Shown here: positions 35,827 to 45,828 of the stretch, one piece after another | How the letters are laid out: each line of letters opens with the position of its first letter | How positions within the stretch are numbered: the first letter of the stretch is position 1 | Source: Aromatoleum toluclasticum ATCC 700605 | Lineage (GTDB): Bacteria; Pseudomonadota; Gammaproteobacteria; Burkholderiales; Rhodocyclaceae | DNA length: 64,000 bases | Direction: 5' to 3' | Assembly: GCF_000378245.1 (NCBI RefSeq) | Contig: NZ_KB899492.1 | Coordinates: forward strand, 475,438-539,437 | Notes under the pieces: model-generated | The model's database searches: none | Told to the model about the DNA's origin: nothing | The model's input: the letters and a program-made list of their open reading frames with translations, nothing else | Translations under genes and position numbers: made by a program

Positions 35827-38028
35827 ATGGCGCTGCCCAACCTGGCTTTCAGTCAATTTCCCGTCCCCGACCTCGACGACCGCCGCTTCGACGAGCTGGT
35901 CGCCGAGCTGCAGGCGCGCCTCGCACGGCACGTGCCGGAGATGGCGCCGCTCGCGCCGGGGGACCCGGTGCATGCGCTGGTCGACCTCTTCGCGTGGCTC
36001 ACCGAGACGGTCATCTACCGCGCGAACCAGATTCCCGAGCGCCAGCGCCTCGCCTTCCTGAACCTGCTGCAGATTCCGCTGCGCGCGGCCCGCCCCGCGG
36101 CCGGCATCGTCAGCATCGACGCGAGCGGGCGCGCGCTGCCGCCGCTGATCGCGACCGAATCGCTGCTCAAGGCCGGCACGACGAGCTTCTCGACCGTCGG
36201 CGAAGTGCAGCCGACGCCGCTCGCGCTGCGCGTCGTCGTCAAGCGCACGCTCGACGAGGCCGCACTCGCCGCGGAAGGCATCAGCCTCGACCAGCTGCGC
36301 GCGCAATACGGCGTCGAACCGGCCGCCTTCCGCCCGCTGACGCTGGTGCCCGGCCACGACGCGCTGAGCGCCGCCGGCACGCGTGACGGCGCCTTCCACC
36401 TCGGGATCTGCCTCGCCAAGCCTGCCTTCGTCGCGCAGGCCGAGCTCGTGCGCCGCGAGCTCGCCGGCATCGTGCTGAACGTCGGATTGGCGCCGCTGAC
36501 GGAACTCGAAGGCCAGCTCGCGACCGGCCTGCGCCCGCGCAAGCTCGCGTGGGAACTCGCGTGGTGGCCCGACCCCGAGGACGCGCCGCAGAACGTGCAG
36601 TACCTGCCGCTCGAAGTCCTCGCCGACAGCTCGGCCGGCGGACGCAAGACCGGCGTCGCACGCCTGCGCCTGCCGCGCAACGCCGACATGCTGCGCGCGA
36701 CCGGCGCCCTCGACCCGCAGTTCGCGGGCCTGGGAGAGACGCCGCCCGAACCGCCCGCGGACCTGCGCCCCGGACAGCTCCTCTTCTGGCTGCGCCTGTC
36801 GTGCGCCGACGAACCCAACCTGACGCTGGGCTACCTCGGCCTCAACGCCGTCGACGTGATCGGCCAAGGCATCGCGCGCGACATCGTGCTCGGCAGCGGC
36901 ACCGGCCGCCCCGACCAGGCGCTCGAACTGCCGCATGCCGACGTGGACGCGGCGAGCGTGCAGGTCGAAGTCGAGCATCTGCACGCCTTCCGCCCCTGGA
37001 CGCGGGTCGCGCATTTCGCCGGCAGCGGGCCGGACGACACCGTTTTCGTCGTCGATGCGGCGAGCGGCAGCGTGCGCTTCGGCGACGGCATCCGCGGCAA
37101 GCGCCCGCCCGCCAACGCCCGCATCCGCGCGGCCTTTTACCGCCACGGCGGCGGCGCGAAAGGCAACCTGCCACCCGACAGCATCAAGGAGATCCACGGC
37201 AGCAGCGCCCGCCTGGCGTTGCGCCACGAATGGCCGACGCGCGGCGGCGTCGACGCCGAGACGCTGGACGAGGCCGAACGCCGCATCCCGGCCTTCCTCA
37301 GCCACCGCGAGCGCGCCGTCACGGCCGAGGACTTCGGCGTGCTCGCGCGCGACAACCCGATCAATCCGGTCGCGCGCGCCGAGGCCGTCGCGGGCTTTTT
37401 TCCCGGCGCGAGCCTCACGGCGGTGCGCCGCAATGTGCCGGGCGTCGTCGCCGTGTTCGTGATGCCCCCGGCGCCGCAGGCGCTTGCCGCCGCGCCGCGC
37501 CCGAACGCGGGCCTACTCGCCGACGTGCATGACTACCTCTCGGCGCGCTGCATGCTCGGCACCGAGCTGTACGTGCTGTCGCCGCAGTTCGTGCCGGTCG
37601 CGGTCGCGGTGTCGCTCGAAGTCGTCGATCCGGCGACCGAGCAGCAGGTGCATGCCGAGGTCGAGCGCGCGCTGTTGCGCTACCTGTGGGCGCTGCCGCC
37701 GGGCGGTCCGCGCGGGGCGGGCTGGCCGCGCGGCAAGGCGGTCGAGATCAACGAGCTGCGCACGCAGGCCGGCCGCGTCGAAGGCGTCGAGGCGGTCAAC
37801 GCGCTGCGCCTGCTCTACCAGGACCAGCGGCAGAACCCGCCGGTGTGGCTGGAACTCACCGGCGCGCAGGCGCTGCCGCTGCTGGATTTCCAGTTGCCGG
37901 AACTGATGGCGGTCGCGATCCGTCCGGGCGAGGACCGCCCGGCCCCGCCGCGCGGCTTCGGCCCGGGTCGCCCGCCGGAAGACGGCCCGCGCACGGTGCC
38001 CGTCCCTGTGATCCCCGACCTGTGCTGA
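35827..38028 (+). CDS. baseplate J-like wedge protein
   Basis: 733 residues. FDELVAELQARLARHVPEMAP and DPVHALVDLFAWLTETVIYRANQIPERQR are the standard N-terminal signature of the phage/eCIS baseplate J protein. LFWLRLS, FGDGIRGKRPP and RERAVTAEDFGVLA mark the middle and C-terminal arms, and LNLLQIPLRAARPAAG lies between. It forms the wedges around the hub with gp25 and the I-like protein. The Pro-rich tail (RPAPPRGFGPGRPPEDGP) is unusual. The next gene starts 1 bp after its stop. Confidence 0.92.
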   Translation: MALPNLAFSQFPVPDLDDRRFDELVAELQARLARHVPEMAPLAPGDPVHALVDLFAWLTETVIYRANQIPERQRLAFLNLLQIPLRAARPAAGIVSIDASGRALPPLIATESLLKAGTTSFSTVGEVQPTPLALRVVVKRTLDEAALAAEGISLDQLRAQYGVEPAAFRPLTLVPGHDALSAAGTRDGAFHLGICLAKPAFVAQAELVRRELAGIVLNVGLAPLTELEGQLATGLRPRKLAWELAWWPDPEDAPQNVQYLPLEVLADSSAGGRKTGVARLRLPRNADMLRATGALDPQFAGLGETPPEPPADLRPGQLLFWLRLSCADEPNLTLGYLGLNAVDVIGQGIARDIVLGSGTGRPDQALELPHADVDAASVQVEVEHLHAFRPWTRVAHFAGSGPDDTVFVVDAASGSVRFGDGIRGKRPPANARIRAAFYRHGGGAKGNLPPDSIKEIHGSSARLALRHEWPTRGGVDAETLDEAERRIPAFLSHRERAVTAEDFGVLARDNPINPVARAEAVAGFFPGASLTAVRRNVPGVVAVFVMPPAPQALAAAPRPNAGLLADVHDYLSARCMLGTELYVLSPQFVPVAVAVSLEVVDPATEQQVHAEVERALLRYLWALPPGGPRGAGWPRGKAVEINELRTQAGRVEGVEAVNALRLLYQDQRQNPPVWLELTGAQALPLLDFQLPELMAVAIRPGEDRPAPPRGFGPGRPPEDGPRTVPVPVIPDLC

Positions 38029-38029
38029 C

Positions 38030-40504
38030 ATGAACAGCAACGGCACCCGCTTCCTGCTCCTCGACGGCACGTCGGACTTCCGCAACGCGAGCCGTCAGTG
38101 CAGCTGGGACGTCGAGCAGCGGGCCTTCACGCTGACGCGCCAGGACGCGCCGCGCCTGCCGCACATGCCGTCGGCACGCGCCCGCGAACTGCTGGCCGCG
38201 GCGACGCCCCTGATCCTCGACGACCACGGCCAGCTCGGGCGCCTCAGCGCCGACGGCCAAAGCTTCGAATGCGCGCTCGGCTGGCCCGCCGCGACGCGAA
38301 ACGAATGGCAGCCCGTGCTCGCCGCCCTCGACGATGCCGAGACCGGTGCGCCCAACCTTGAGGCGCTGGTGCTCGACCCGGTCGATGCGCCACAGGGGCG
38401 CTTCACCGACCTCGCCTTCGGCGGCAGCGGGCTCGTCGCGCTGCCGTGGAGCGACGGCGGCGTCGGCAACGGTCTCACCGCGGTCCATCTGCGCCGGCGC
38501 TGGCAGACCCGCTGCACGCTGCCCTTCGCGCCGCGCCGCGCGTGGGTCGAGGCCACGACGGGAGCAGACCGCGTGTGGCTGCTCGGCGAGACGCGCCTCG
38601 GCCTCGCCGTCGGCGCGCCACTGCCGCAACCCTACGTCGGCCGCCCCGAGCGCTTCGAGCCGCTGCAGGCCAACCCCGACCCGCTGCGTCTGCTGTGGGA
38701 CATCGACCTGCCGCCGCACGGCGGACTGCTGGGCCTCGCCGGCGACGACGAGCGCCTCTATGTGCTGAGCGAAACCACCGCCAGCACGCCCGATGCGCCG
38801 CGCGTGCAGGTCTTCAGCCGCCCGCTCGCCGCCGGCCCGACCGAAGGCTTCCGCGTGCATCGCCTGCCGGCCGACCTGCCGCTCGCGACCGACATCGCCG
38901 CGATCGGCGAAGGCCGCTTCCTGCTCCTGCTGCCTTTCGAGGAAGGCGCGGAGCGCGGCCAGCGCCGCGACTGCCCGCTGCTCGCGCTTCCCGACGAGGC
39001 CGACCATGAGGACGAGGACGACGCCCCCGCCGAGCTCCTCGCCGAACGCTGGCCGCGCCGCTCCGAGGCCGCCGCTTTTTCTGCCACACTCTCCGCCGCC
39101 GTGCGCTTCGTGCGCCACCGCGACGGCGAGCCGCGCACGCTGACCGCCGACGGCCCGATCCGCCTCTACCGCCTCGCGCAGGCGCACTTCGCCGCGCGCG
39201 GCACGGTCACGCTGACCGAGATCCTCGACTCGGCGATGCCCGACACGCTGTGGGACCGCCTGTGCCTCGACGCCTGCATCCCGCCCGGCTGCCGCATCGA
39301 GCTCGCCGTGCAGGCGGGCGACGACCGCGCAGACCTGCCCGACGAGTGGATCGCCCAGCCGCAGCCGGTGCTCACGCGGCGCGCGTCGGAGCTCCCGTTC
39401 GCCCCCGGGCGCGCGCCGCAGGGCGAGGACCACGCCGACCACGCCGGCCTGTACGAGCTGCTGCTCCAGCGCGGCAACGGCGCGGTGCGCGAGGTGCGCG
39501 GACGCTACCTGCGCCTCCGCATCACGATGCATGGCGACGGCCGCCACAGCCCGGCGATCTTCGCATTGCGGGTGTATTACCCGCGCTTCTCGTGGCAGAC
39601 GCATTACCTGCCCGACCACTTCCAGCAGCAGGAACGCCCGCTGCCGCTCGAGGATGCCGACCCGATCGCCGCCAACGGCGCCGACCTGCGCGAACGCCTG
39701 CTCGCGAGCTTCGAAGGCGTGCTGACGCCGCTCGAGGACCGCATCGCCACGAGCGAGATCCTGCTCGAACCCGCCGCCACGCCCGCCGAGCGCCTGCCCT
39801 GGCTCGCCGGCATGCTCGGCACGACGCTGCCGCGCCACTGGCCCGAGGCGCGCCGCCGGCGCTGGCTCGCGTCGCAGGGCGCGATGCAGCAGACGCACGG
39901 CAGCTATCGCGGGCTGCTGCTCGCGCTCGACATCCTCACCGACGGCGCGGTGGCGCGCGGCGCGGTGATCCCGGTCGAGCATTTCCGCCTGCGCCGCACG
40001 ATGGCGACCATCCTCGGCATCGACATGGACGACCGCGACCATCCGCTGACGCTCGGCACGGGTCTCTCCGGCAACAGCATCGTCGGCGACAGCCTGATCC
40101 TCTCCGACGACCAGGCACGCGAATTCCTCGCGCTGTTCGCGCCGGAAGTGGCCGAGCGCAAGGGAGAAGCCGCCGTCGTGGATCGCTTCTTCGACGAGGC
40201 GGCGCGGCGCATGACGGTGATCCTGCACGGGCCGGCGAAGGGCCTCGCGGCGGTCGTGCGCGATGCGCTGCCCTCGCTGGTGCCGGCGACCGTGCAATGG
40301 GCGATCCGCACGAGCGAGCACCCCTTCGTGCTGGGCCTGTCGCCGCTCTTGGGCATCGACACCTGGCTGGAAACCCAGCCGCCGCCCCGGCGCGTGGTGC
40401 TCGACCGCACCCGCCTGGGCCGCGGCGACCTGCTGCACAACCCGGTCGCGCTCGACCCCGAGCACGCCGTCACTATCGACGCGACCGCCCGTGAAGCACC
40501 GTAA
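38030..40504 (+). CDS. phage tail protein I-like baseplate protein
   Basis: 824 residues. The N-terminal 520 residues are beta-rich with propeller-like repeats (TDLAFGGSGLVALPW, DDERLYVLSETTAS). The C-terminal part has the tail protein I/eCIS signature: LRVYYPRFSWQTHYLPDHFQ, ASFEGVLTPLEDRI and RLPWLAGMLGTTLPRHW, then QTHGSYRGLLLAL. It completes the baseplate wedge with the J protein and can serve as a fibre mount. The N-terminal propeller makes it much longer than P2 gpI. It is in the same operon with 1-bp spacing. Confidence 0.88.
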   Translation: MNSNGTRFLLLDGTSDFRNASRQCSWDVEQRAFTLTRQDAPRLPHMPSARARELLAAATPLILDDHGQLGRLSADGQSFECALGWPAATRNEWQPVLAALDDAETGAPNLEALVLDPVDAPQGRFTDLAFGGSGLVALPWSDGGVGNGLTAVHLRRRWQTRCTLPFAPRRAWVEATTGADRVWLLGETRLGLAVGAPLPQPYVGRPERFEPLQANPDPLRLLWDIDLPPHGGLLGLAGDDERLYVLSETTASTPDAPRVQVFSRPLAAGPTEGFRVHRLPADLPLATDIAAIGEGRFLLLLPFEEGAERGQRRDCPLLALPDEADHEDEDDAPAELLAERWPRRSEAAAFSATLSAAVRFVRHRDGEPRTLTADGPIRLYRLAQAHFAARGTVTLTEILDSAMPDTLWDRLCLDACIPPGCRIELAVQAGDDRADLPDEWIAQPQPVLTRRASELPFAPGRAPQGEDHADHAGLYELLLQRGNGAVREVRGRYLRLRITMHGDGRHSPAIFALRVYYPRFSWQTHYLPDHFQQQERPLPLEDADPIAANGADLRERLLASFEGVLTPLEDRIATSEILLEPAATPAERLPWLAGMLGTTLPRHWPEARRRRWLASQGAMQQTHGSYRGLLLALDILTDGAVARGAVIPVEHFRLRRTMATILGIDMDDRDHPLTLGTGLSGNSIVGDSLILSDDQAREFLALFAPEVAERKGEAAVVDRFFDEAARRMTVILHGPAKGLAAVVRDALPSLVPATVQWAIRTSEHPFVLGLSPLLGIDTWLETQPPPRRVVLDRTRLGRGDLLHNPVALDPEHAVTIDATAREAP

Positions 40505-40525
40505 AGGACAACCAAGGAGAAGGGC

Positions 40526-41464
40526 ATGAGCGAGCCCGACGACAACTGCGACACCAGCCTCGCCGGCGACGGCCGCTTCGAGGAAGCGCTGAAACGCGTG
40601 AGCTACGAACCCGGCATGCTGCTGGGGCTGGAGGCGACGCGTGCCGAACAGGATTACTTCCGCCGCCGCGCAACGCGCCACGGCTACTGGCTGCACGGCG
40701 CCGGCACCGTCGCGGGCCTGCGCGTGAGCATCCGCGCCGAGGATCCCGGCAACGACACCGACAACGTGCGCGTGCGCCTCGTCGTGAGCCCCGGCGTCGG
40801 CGTCGACGGCCTGGGACGCGAGATCAGCGTCGCCGAACCCTACTGCGTCGACCTCGGCGCCTGGCTCACCGCCCAGCACGAGGACGAGGAACTGTGGGGC
40901 GCGCTGATCCGCGACGGCTATGCCGTGGCCGACAACCTGTTGTGGCTCAAGGTCACGATGCGCTACCAGGACTGCGCGAGCGGCCTGCAGCCGGTGCTCG
41001 CGACCGAGGTCAATGCCGGCACCGACCCCGTCCAGCCCAGCCGCGTCGCCGACTGCGTGCTGTTCGAGCTCGTCGCCGAACGCCCCGATGATGTTCCCGC
41101 AGACGAACACCTCTTCGCCGCGCACTCCCGCATCAAGGCCTACGGCGAGATCGAGGCGAAGCTCGGCGAGCGCGAGCGCGCCCAAGTCGAAGCCGCGGAC
41201 GGCGCCGCACGCAGCCAGCTCGAACTCGGCGCGCGTCTGCTGCATTCGCTCGGCGACGACAACCAGTCGCTGGTCGCGCGCCAGGCCTTCCTCACCGATC
41301 CCGCCCAGCTCGCGCGCACGCTGCTCGCGCGCATCGCGATCCGCCTGACGCCCCCCGCGCCCGAGCCGGACCTGATCGTCAATCCGCGCCGCATCGAGGT
41401 CGACAACCTCGTGCGCCCCTTCCTCTTCAACGCCGCCGCGCTCGCCCGGCTGATCCGCGCATAA
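40526..41464 (+). CDS. eCIS fibre-like or baseplate-peripheral protein A
   Basis: 312 residues after AGGAGAAGGGC. The N-terminal half follows a pattern seen in many eCIS loci: GMLLGLEATRAEQDYFRRR, HGAGTVAGLRVSI and VVSPGVGVDGLGREISV. The C-terminal half is helical and ends in IEVDNLVRPFLFNAAAL. Proteins with this pattern are thought to sit on the outside of the baseplate and may carry fibres. The following two genes show looser forms of the same pattern. The function is not known directly. Confidence 0.6.
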   Translation: MSEPDDNCDTSLAGDGRFEEALKRVSYEPGMLLGLEATRAEQDYFRRRATRHGYWLHGAGTVAGLRVSIRAEDPGNDTDNVRVRLVVSPGVGVDGLGREISVAEPYCVDLGAWLTAQHEDEELWGALIRDGYAVADNLLWLKVTMRYQDCASGLQPVLATEVNAGTDPVQPSRVADCVLFELVAERPDDVPADEHLFAAHSRIKAYGEIEAKLGERERAQVEAADGAARSQLELGARLLHSLGDDNQSLVARQAFLTDPAQLARTLLARIAIRLTPPAPEPDLIVNPRRIEVDNLVRPFLFNAAALARLIRA

Positions 41465-41475
41465 AGGGAACCGCC

Positions 41476-43992
41476 ATGGCCAACATCCGTTTCACTCCGC
41501 TCCGGATCGGCACGACCAACGCGGCCGGCGAGCGCATCTCCAGCATCGACCCGCTGCTGTCGCGCACGAACTACTTCGACGGCCAGCTGCTGAAGGCCTC
41601 GGACCTCAATCGCGACCAGATCTACCTCGACGAGCGCCTGCTGGAACTCGGCCAGGTCTTCGGCGCCGGCATCGTGCGCGGGCTCGACGTCAACCTGCAG
41701 TCTGGTCACCTCCTGCAGGTCACGCCGGGCATCGCGATCGCGCCGTCGGGGCGTGTGCTGCAGCTCTCCAACCAGGCGCTGACGATAGACCTCCTCAACA
41801 GCGGCCTGATCGCGACGCTCAACGACGGCCGCTTCCGCAGCTACGCGCGCGGCCTGTACGCGCTGGCGCTGACCCACGCCGAGGTCGTCGATGGCGTCGC
41901 CGAAGCCTTCCCCAAGGACCTCGCCGCGCCACGCCGCCCGCATGTCGCCGCGTGGGCCGAAGGCGTCGAGCTGCGCCTGATGCCGCTGCCGCTCCCGCTG
42001 CCGCGCCAGGACGAGATCGCGGTGCGCGCGACCCTCGCGCGCGAGCTGCTGTCCGGCGGCGACCGCCTCGCGCTGCCCTCCGACGACGCCGTCGCGCTGG
42101 GCCTGATCGCCGTCGAACGCGGCCGCATCCTGTGGATAGACCGGGGGCTGCTGCGCCGCCCGCAACGCGCGCTGAATACCCCCAATGCGATCCAGCAGGA
42201 TCTCGCGGTCCACTACCAGGAGCTGATGCAGACGGTGCTCAGCACGCGCCAGAGCGCCGGCCTGCGCGGCGCCTTCGCGGCGAGCCAGTACTTCCGCGTG
42301 CTCCCGCCGTGGGGCCCGCTGCCGCAGGACTGCATCGACCCGATCGGCGGACGCCAGCAGTACTTCCCCAAGGACTACGAAGTCAGCATCGCGCCGGTGC
42401 GCCGCTCGGAACTCGCCGCGGTCCTCGCCGACTCCGCCCACCTCGCGCCGATCGACCTCGAACGCGACGCCGACTGCGACGTGATGGTGCTGGTGCCGAT
42501 GAGCGACACCGCCTTCGCGCTGCGCGCCCGTCAGCTCGAAGCCCCGGCCGAAGTCGTGCCGCGCGCGCTCGGCCGGCTCGCGCGCCTCGACCGTCTCGCG
42601 CTGCGCATCCTGCCGCAGGCGCCGATCCACCGCATCGACACCGACGCCGACGTGTGGCGCGCGATCTGGGCCGACGTGAATCCTGCCGAGCTGATGTACG
42701 TGCGCCGCCCGCCGCGCACCGCGGAGACGGCGGTGAGCGCCGTCGTGCTCGCGCTGGGCATGACGCTGCCGCCGCCCGGCTCGGCGCTGCCGCCCGACGC
42801 CGCGGCGCTGGAAGAACAGCTCGATGCGGCGCTGGAGGACGTCGACGCCGCCGAGGAGGCGCGCGCCGCGCTCGAAGCCGAGATCGCGCGCCTGAAGCTG
42901 CGCATCGCCGAACTGGAAAAAGCCCTCGCAGCAGCCGGCGGTTCCGGCACCCCCGCCGACGCGCAGGCCGAGATCGAGCGCCTCAAGCTCGCGCTCGCCG
43001 CGGCGCAGAAGGAGATCGAGACCCTCAAGGCCGACGACCGCAATGCCACGATCCTCGCCAACGCGCTCGAAGCCGCCAGCGACCGCATCGACGCGCTGAA
43101 GGCCGAGCTCGACGCCGCGCGCGCCGAGATCGAACGCCTGAAGACGACCAGCTCGCCCATCGACGAGACCCTCAAGCAGCGCATCGAGGAGCTCGCCGCA
43201 GCGCTCGACGCCGAGCGCACCAAGTCCGCCGCGCTGGAGCAGGAGCGGACCACGCTCACCGCGCAACTCAACGAGGCGCAGCGGCGCATCACCCAGCTCG
43301 AAGCCGAACTGAAGGACGCGCTTGCGAAGCTCGAAGCGGCCGGCGGCACCGACGCCGACCTGCAGGCCGCGCGCGACGAGATCGCCAAGCTGAAAGCCGA
43401 ACTCGACGCGACCCGCGCCACGCTGGAAACCACCCGAGCGGAACTCGCCGACACGCGCGCGAAGCTCGACGCCAGCCTCGCCCGGGAAGCCACCGCACTC
43501 GCGCGCATCGCCGAACTGCAGAATGCGCTCGCTGCCGCCAACAACGAGCTCGCAGGCCTGCGCGCCCGCGTCGCGGAGCTCGAAACCCAGCTTGCGAACG
43601 CCAACGCGACAATCGAGAAGCTCAAGCTCGAAGCGGCGCAAACCAGCGACCTCGCCACCGAACTCACGCTCGCCATTCTCGCGCGCGCCCGCGGCGCCGG
43701 CGACTCGGGCATCAAGGCCGCCACCACCGCCGACACGATGATCGGCGGCAACGACCGCGCACGCATCGCCGCGGTGCAGATCGTCGGCCTCGCCGACCGC
43801 CGCCTCGACCCCGCGCTGTGGCCGACCATGCCCGCGCTCGCGCGCTTCGACCTCGGCGTGTTCGAGAAGCTGCGCGACCGCTTCCTCGACGCGGCCGGCG
43901 ACCTCGACCTCGCCAAGTTCTTCCTCGAGGAAGGCCCGAACTTAGGACTCTCCGGCACGCATCTGGAGCTGTGGAAGCAGGTCGCCGGGTGA
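41476..43992 (+). CDS. eCIS fibre-like protein B with long coiled coil
   Basis: 838 residues. An N-terminal domain like protein A (TNYFDGQLLKASDLNRDQ, GAGIVRGLDVNL, VTPGIAIAPSGRVLQL) is followed by a helical/beta middle. Then comes a coiled coil of about 290 residues (443-730) with near-perfect heptads such as LEAEIARLKLRIAELEKAL and LKAELDATRATLETTRAEL. A small C-terminal domain ends it. A rod of this length could reach about 40 nm if straight. A tail fibre or a spacer around the particle is the best reading. The coiled-coil DNA is repetitive and prone to copy-number change. Confidence 0.68.
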   Translation: MANIRFTPLRIGTTNAAGERISSIDPLLSRTNYFDGQLLKASDLNRDQIYLDERLLELGQVFGAGIVRGLDVNLQSGHLLQVTPGIAIAPSGRVLQLSNQALTIDLLNSGLIATLNDGRFRSYARGLYALALTHAEVVDGVAEAFPKDLAAPRRPHVAAWAEGVELRLMPLPLPLPRQDEIAVRATLARELLSGGDRLALPSDDAVALGLIAVERGRILWIDRGLLRRPQRALNTPNAIQQDLAVHYQELMQTVLSTRQSAGLRGAFAASQYFRVLPPWGPLPQDCIDPIGGRQQYFPKDYEVSIAPVRRSELAAVLADSAHLAPIDLERDADCDVMVLVPMSDTAFALRARQLEAPAEVVPRALGRLARLDRLALRILPQAPIHRIDTDADVWRAIWADVNPAELMYVRRPPRTAETAVSAVVLALGMTLPPPGSALPPDAAALEEQLDAALEDVDAAEEARAALEAEIARLKLRIAELEKALAAAGGSGTPADAQAEIERLKLALAAAQKEIETLKADDRNATILANALEAASDRIDALKAELDAARAEIERLKTTSSPIDETLKQRIEELAAALDAERTKSAALEQERTTLTAQLNEAQRRITQLEAELKDALAKLEAAGGTDADLQAARDEIAKLKAELDATRATLETTRAELADTRAKLDASLAREATALARIAELQNALAAANNELAGLRARVAELETQLANANATIEKLKLEAAQTSDLATELTLAILARARGAGDSGIKAATTADTMIGGNDRARIAAVQIVGLADRRLDPALWPTMPALARFDLGVFEKLRDRFLDAAGDLDLAKFFLEEGPNLGLSGTHLELWKQVAG

Positions 43993-44010
43993 TGAACATG
44001 GGAAAGCGCC

Positions 44011-44033
44011 GTAGGGCGGGATGCAGTCCCGCC
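44011..44033. repeat. GTAGGGCGGGA repeat, short copy
   Basis: GTAGGGCGGGATGCAG is followed by TCCCGCC, giving a 7-bp hairpin (GGCGGGA/TCCCGCC) between two injection-system genes. It belongs to the second REP-like family of this window (47755, 48450, 57328) and may attenuate transcription here. Confidence 0.7.
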
Positions 44034-44096
44034 GCCACCGCCCGAGACGCGATCACCCCGCTGCGGCTGCAAATCAACAGGAGGCGTTGAGCAATC

Positions 44097-45827
44097 ATGG
44101 CCACCCCGTCCTTCCTCTCGCCCAGCCTGCTCGCCGCGCTGTCCCTGCGCCCGGCGCTGACGCTGCTGCCGCGCGTGCCGGTGGAGATCCGCCTGCACGA
44201 ACCCGAAAAGCGCCCCGACGACCCGCGCCGCCTCAACCTTTTCCCGGGCCGCGCGCTCGGCGAGCGCGAATTCGAGCGCCTGCAGGCCTACGTCGACGAC
44301 CGCGTCGCGCCGCTCCTCGCAAGCCTCGAACCGGGCATCGTCGAAGGCCTGCCCTGCACCTTCTTCGGCAGCGGCGCCGACACGCGCGTGCGCGTGCAGC
44401 CGGGCCTCGCCGTGGGCGCAGCCGGGCAGCTCATCCGCCTCTTCTACCCGCTCGACCAGGCCTGGCCCGATCTCGCCGCGCAGGCCGAGCGCGACCAGGA
44501 CACGCCGCTGCGCGACGGCCTCTTCCTCGTCACGATCCGCAGCGCCGTCGAACCGATCGACGACCCGACCGACCAGGAACCCTGCACCCGCACCGAACCC
44601 GATCCGCTGCGCGAGCGCCGCATCGAGACCGTATGCCTGCTGGGTCTGCAGCGCATCTCCGGCAGCCCGCGGCTCATGGCGATGCCGCAACGGCGTGCCG
44701 CGAACCGCATCGGCGCACGCCTGCTGCGCGAGTCCCCCTTCCGCACCGACAGTGGCGCCGTGCCGCTGGGCCTCGTGAAGGTCGTCGGCAAGCTGCCGGT
44801 GTGGTTCGACCCGCGCGCCGGCAGGCTCCTCGCCGAACCCGGAGCCGCCGCCCACACGCTCCTTGCCCAAACCGTCGCGGCCCTCGAAGCCTGGCAGCGC
44901 GAGCACCCCGCGCCGCTGCCGAACGTGCCGACGCAGACGCTCAGCGAACTGCTGGGCCTCGACTACCTGCCCGCCGCCGGCCCGCTCCCCGCGGCTCTGC
45001 TGCGCGACCCTGCCGGCAAGACGCCAACGCTCGCCTTCCTGCCCGCCGACCTGCAGGTCGAACTCGCGCCGGTCCCCGCGAACACGATCGAAGGCGTCGT
45101 CGCCGACGAGCTGTCGCGCGGCACCGTGGACCTCATCCACGGGCTGGGCGAACGCATCCGCCTGCTGCTCGCGATCCCCGACCTCGACTACCGCCGCGAC
45201 CTCTTCGACCTGCCGCAGCGCGACACGAAACTCGAGGACGAACTCTTCCGCCGCGCCGAGGCCGCGACCCGCGCCTACCAGGCGTGGAAGCAGCAATGGT
45301 TCGCGCTCTTCCACGGCCTCACCGCGCAGCAACTACAGGCCCTGCGCGCGCCGCTGCTGATCACGAAGACGCCGCCCGACCCCGACCAGTACCGCATGAA
45401 ACTCGTCATCGACCGCGCACGCACGCTGCCACCGGCGGCGCCCGTCATGCTGACCCACGTCGCCGCAGCGGTCGGCACCCCGAACCTGCCCGAACCCTAC
45501 GCAAGCCACCTCGCCGAGCCGCACCCCGCGCCGGAGGACTACGACGTCGTCGAGGACACGCAGCCCGGGGACAACGGCCTCTTCCGCCAGCGCGAGGACC
45601 TGCGTGCCGACATCCGCCACCTCGAAGCCGCGCTCGACAAGAGCTTCCGCCTGCTCGAAGAGGTCAACGACTTCCTCGGCCTGCAGCGCCAGCAGCTCGA
45701 TGCCCTGACCGTGTCCTTCAGCGCACTCGCCGGCGGCGTGCCGGGCGACGGCCTGGGCGCAAAACTCGTGCGCTGGACGACCAAGGCGAACTTCGTACCC
45801 AAGGTCGCGACCACGCCGGAGAACTGA
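44097..45827 (+). CDS. eCIS fibre-like protein C
   Basis: 576 residues. Its N-terminal domain again has the pattern of A and B: LNLFPGRALGEREFERLQ, EPGIVEGLPCTFF and VRVQPGLAVGAAGQLIRLF. A mixed middle follows, with charged helices in the last 100 residues (DIRHLEAALDKSFRLLEEV). No known domain is found beyond that. It lies 104 bp after protein B, the gap holding a repeat hairpin. The next ATG begins 1 bp after its stop. A role at the baseplate periphery is inferred from the shared pattern and position. Confidence 0.55.
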   Translation: MATPSFLSPSLLAALSLRPALTLLPRVPVEIRLHEPEKRPDDPRRLNLFPGRALGEREFERLQAYVDDRVAPLLASLEPGIVEGLPCTFFGSGADTRVRVQPGLAVGAAGQLIRLFYPLDQAWPDLAAQAERDQDTPLRDGLFLVTIRSAVEPIDDPTDQEPCTRTEPDPLRERRIETVCLLGLQRISGSPRLMAMPQRRAANRIGARLLRESPFRTDSGAVPLGLVKVVGKLPVWFDPRAGRLLAEPGAAAHTLLAQTVAALEAWQREHPAPLPNVPTQTLSELLGLDYLPAAGPLPAALLRDPAGKTPTLAFLPADLQVELAPVPANTIEGVVADELSRGTVDLIHGLGERIRLLLAIPDLDYRRDLFDLPQRDTKLEDELFRRAEAATRAYQAWKQQWFALFHGLTAQQLQALRAPLLITKTPPDPDQYRMKLVIDRARTLPPAAPVMLTHVAAAVGTPNLPEPYASHLAEPHPAPEDYDVVEDTQPGDNGLFRQREDLRADIRHLEAALDKSFRLLEEVNDFLGLQRQQLDALTVSFSALAGGVPGDGLGAKLVRWTTKANFVPKVATTPEN

Positions 45828-45828
45828 G

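Noticed and set aside
42531..45332. Open frames of several hundred codons on the minus strand across the injection locus (also near 37856-41245 and 20083-22005)
   Set aside because: They are antisense to genes with clear motifs, are rich in Ala/Arg/Ser/Gly only, and show no ribosome site or domain. Long antisense frames are expected in DNA of this GC content.
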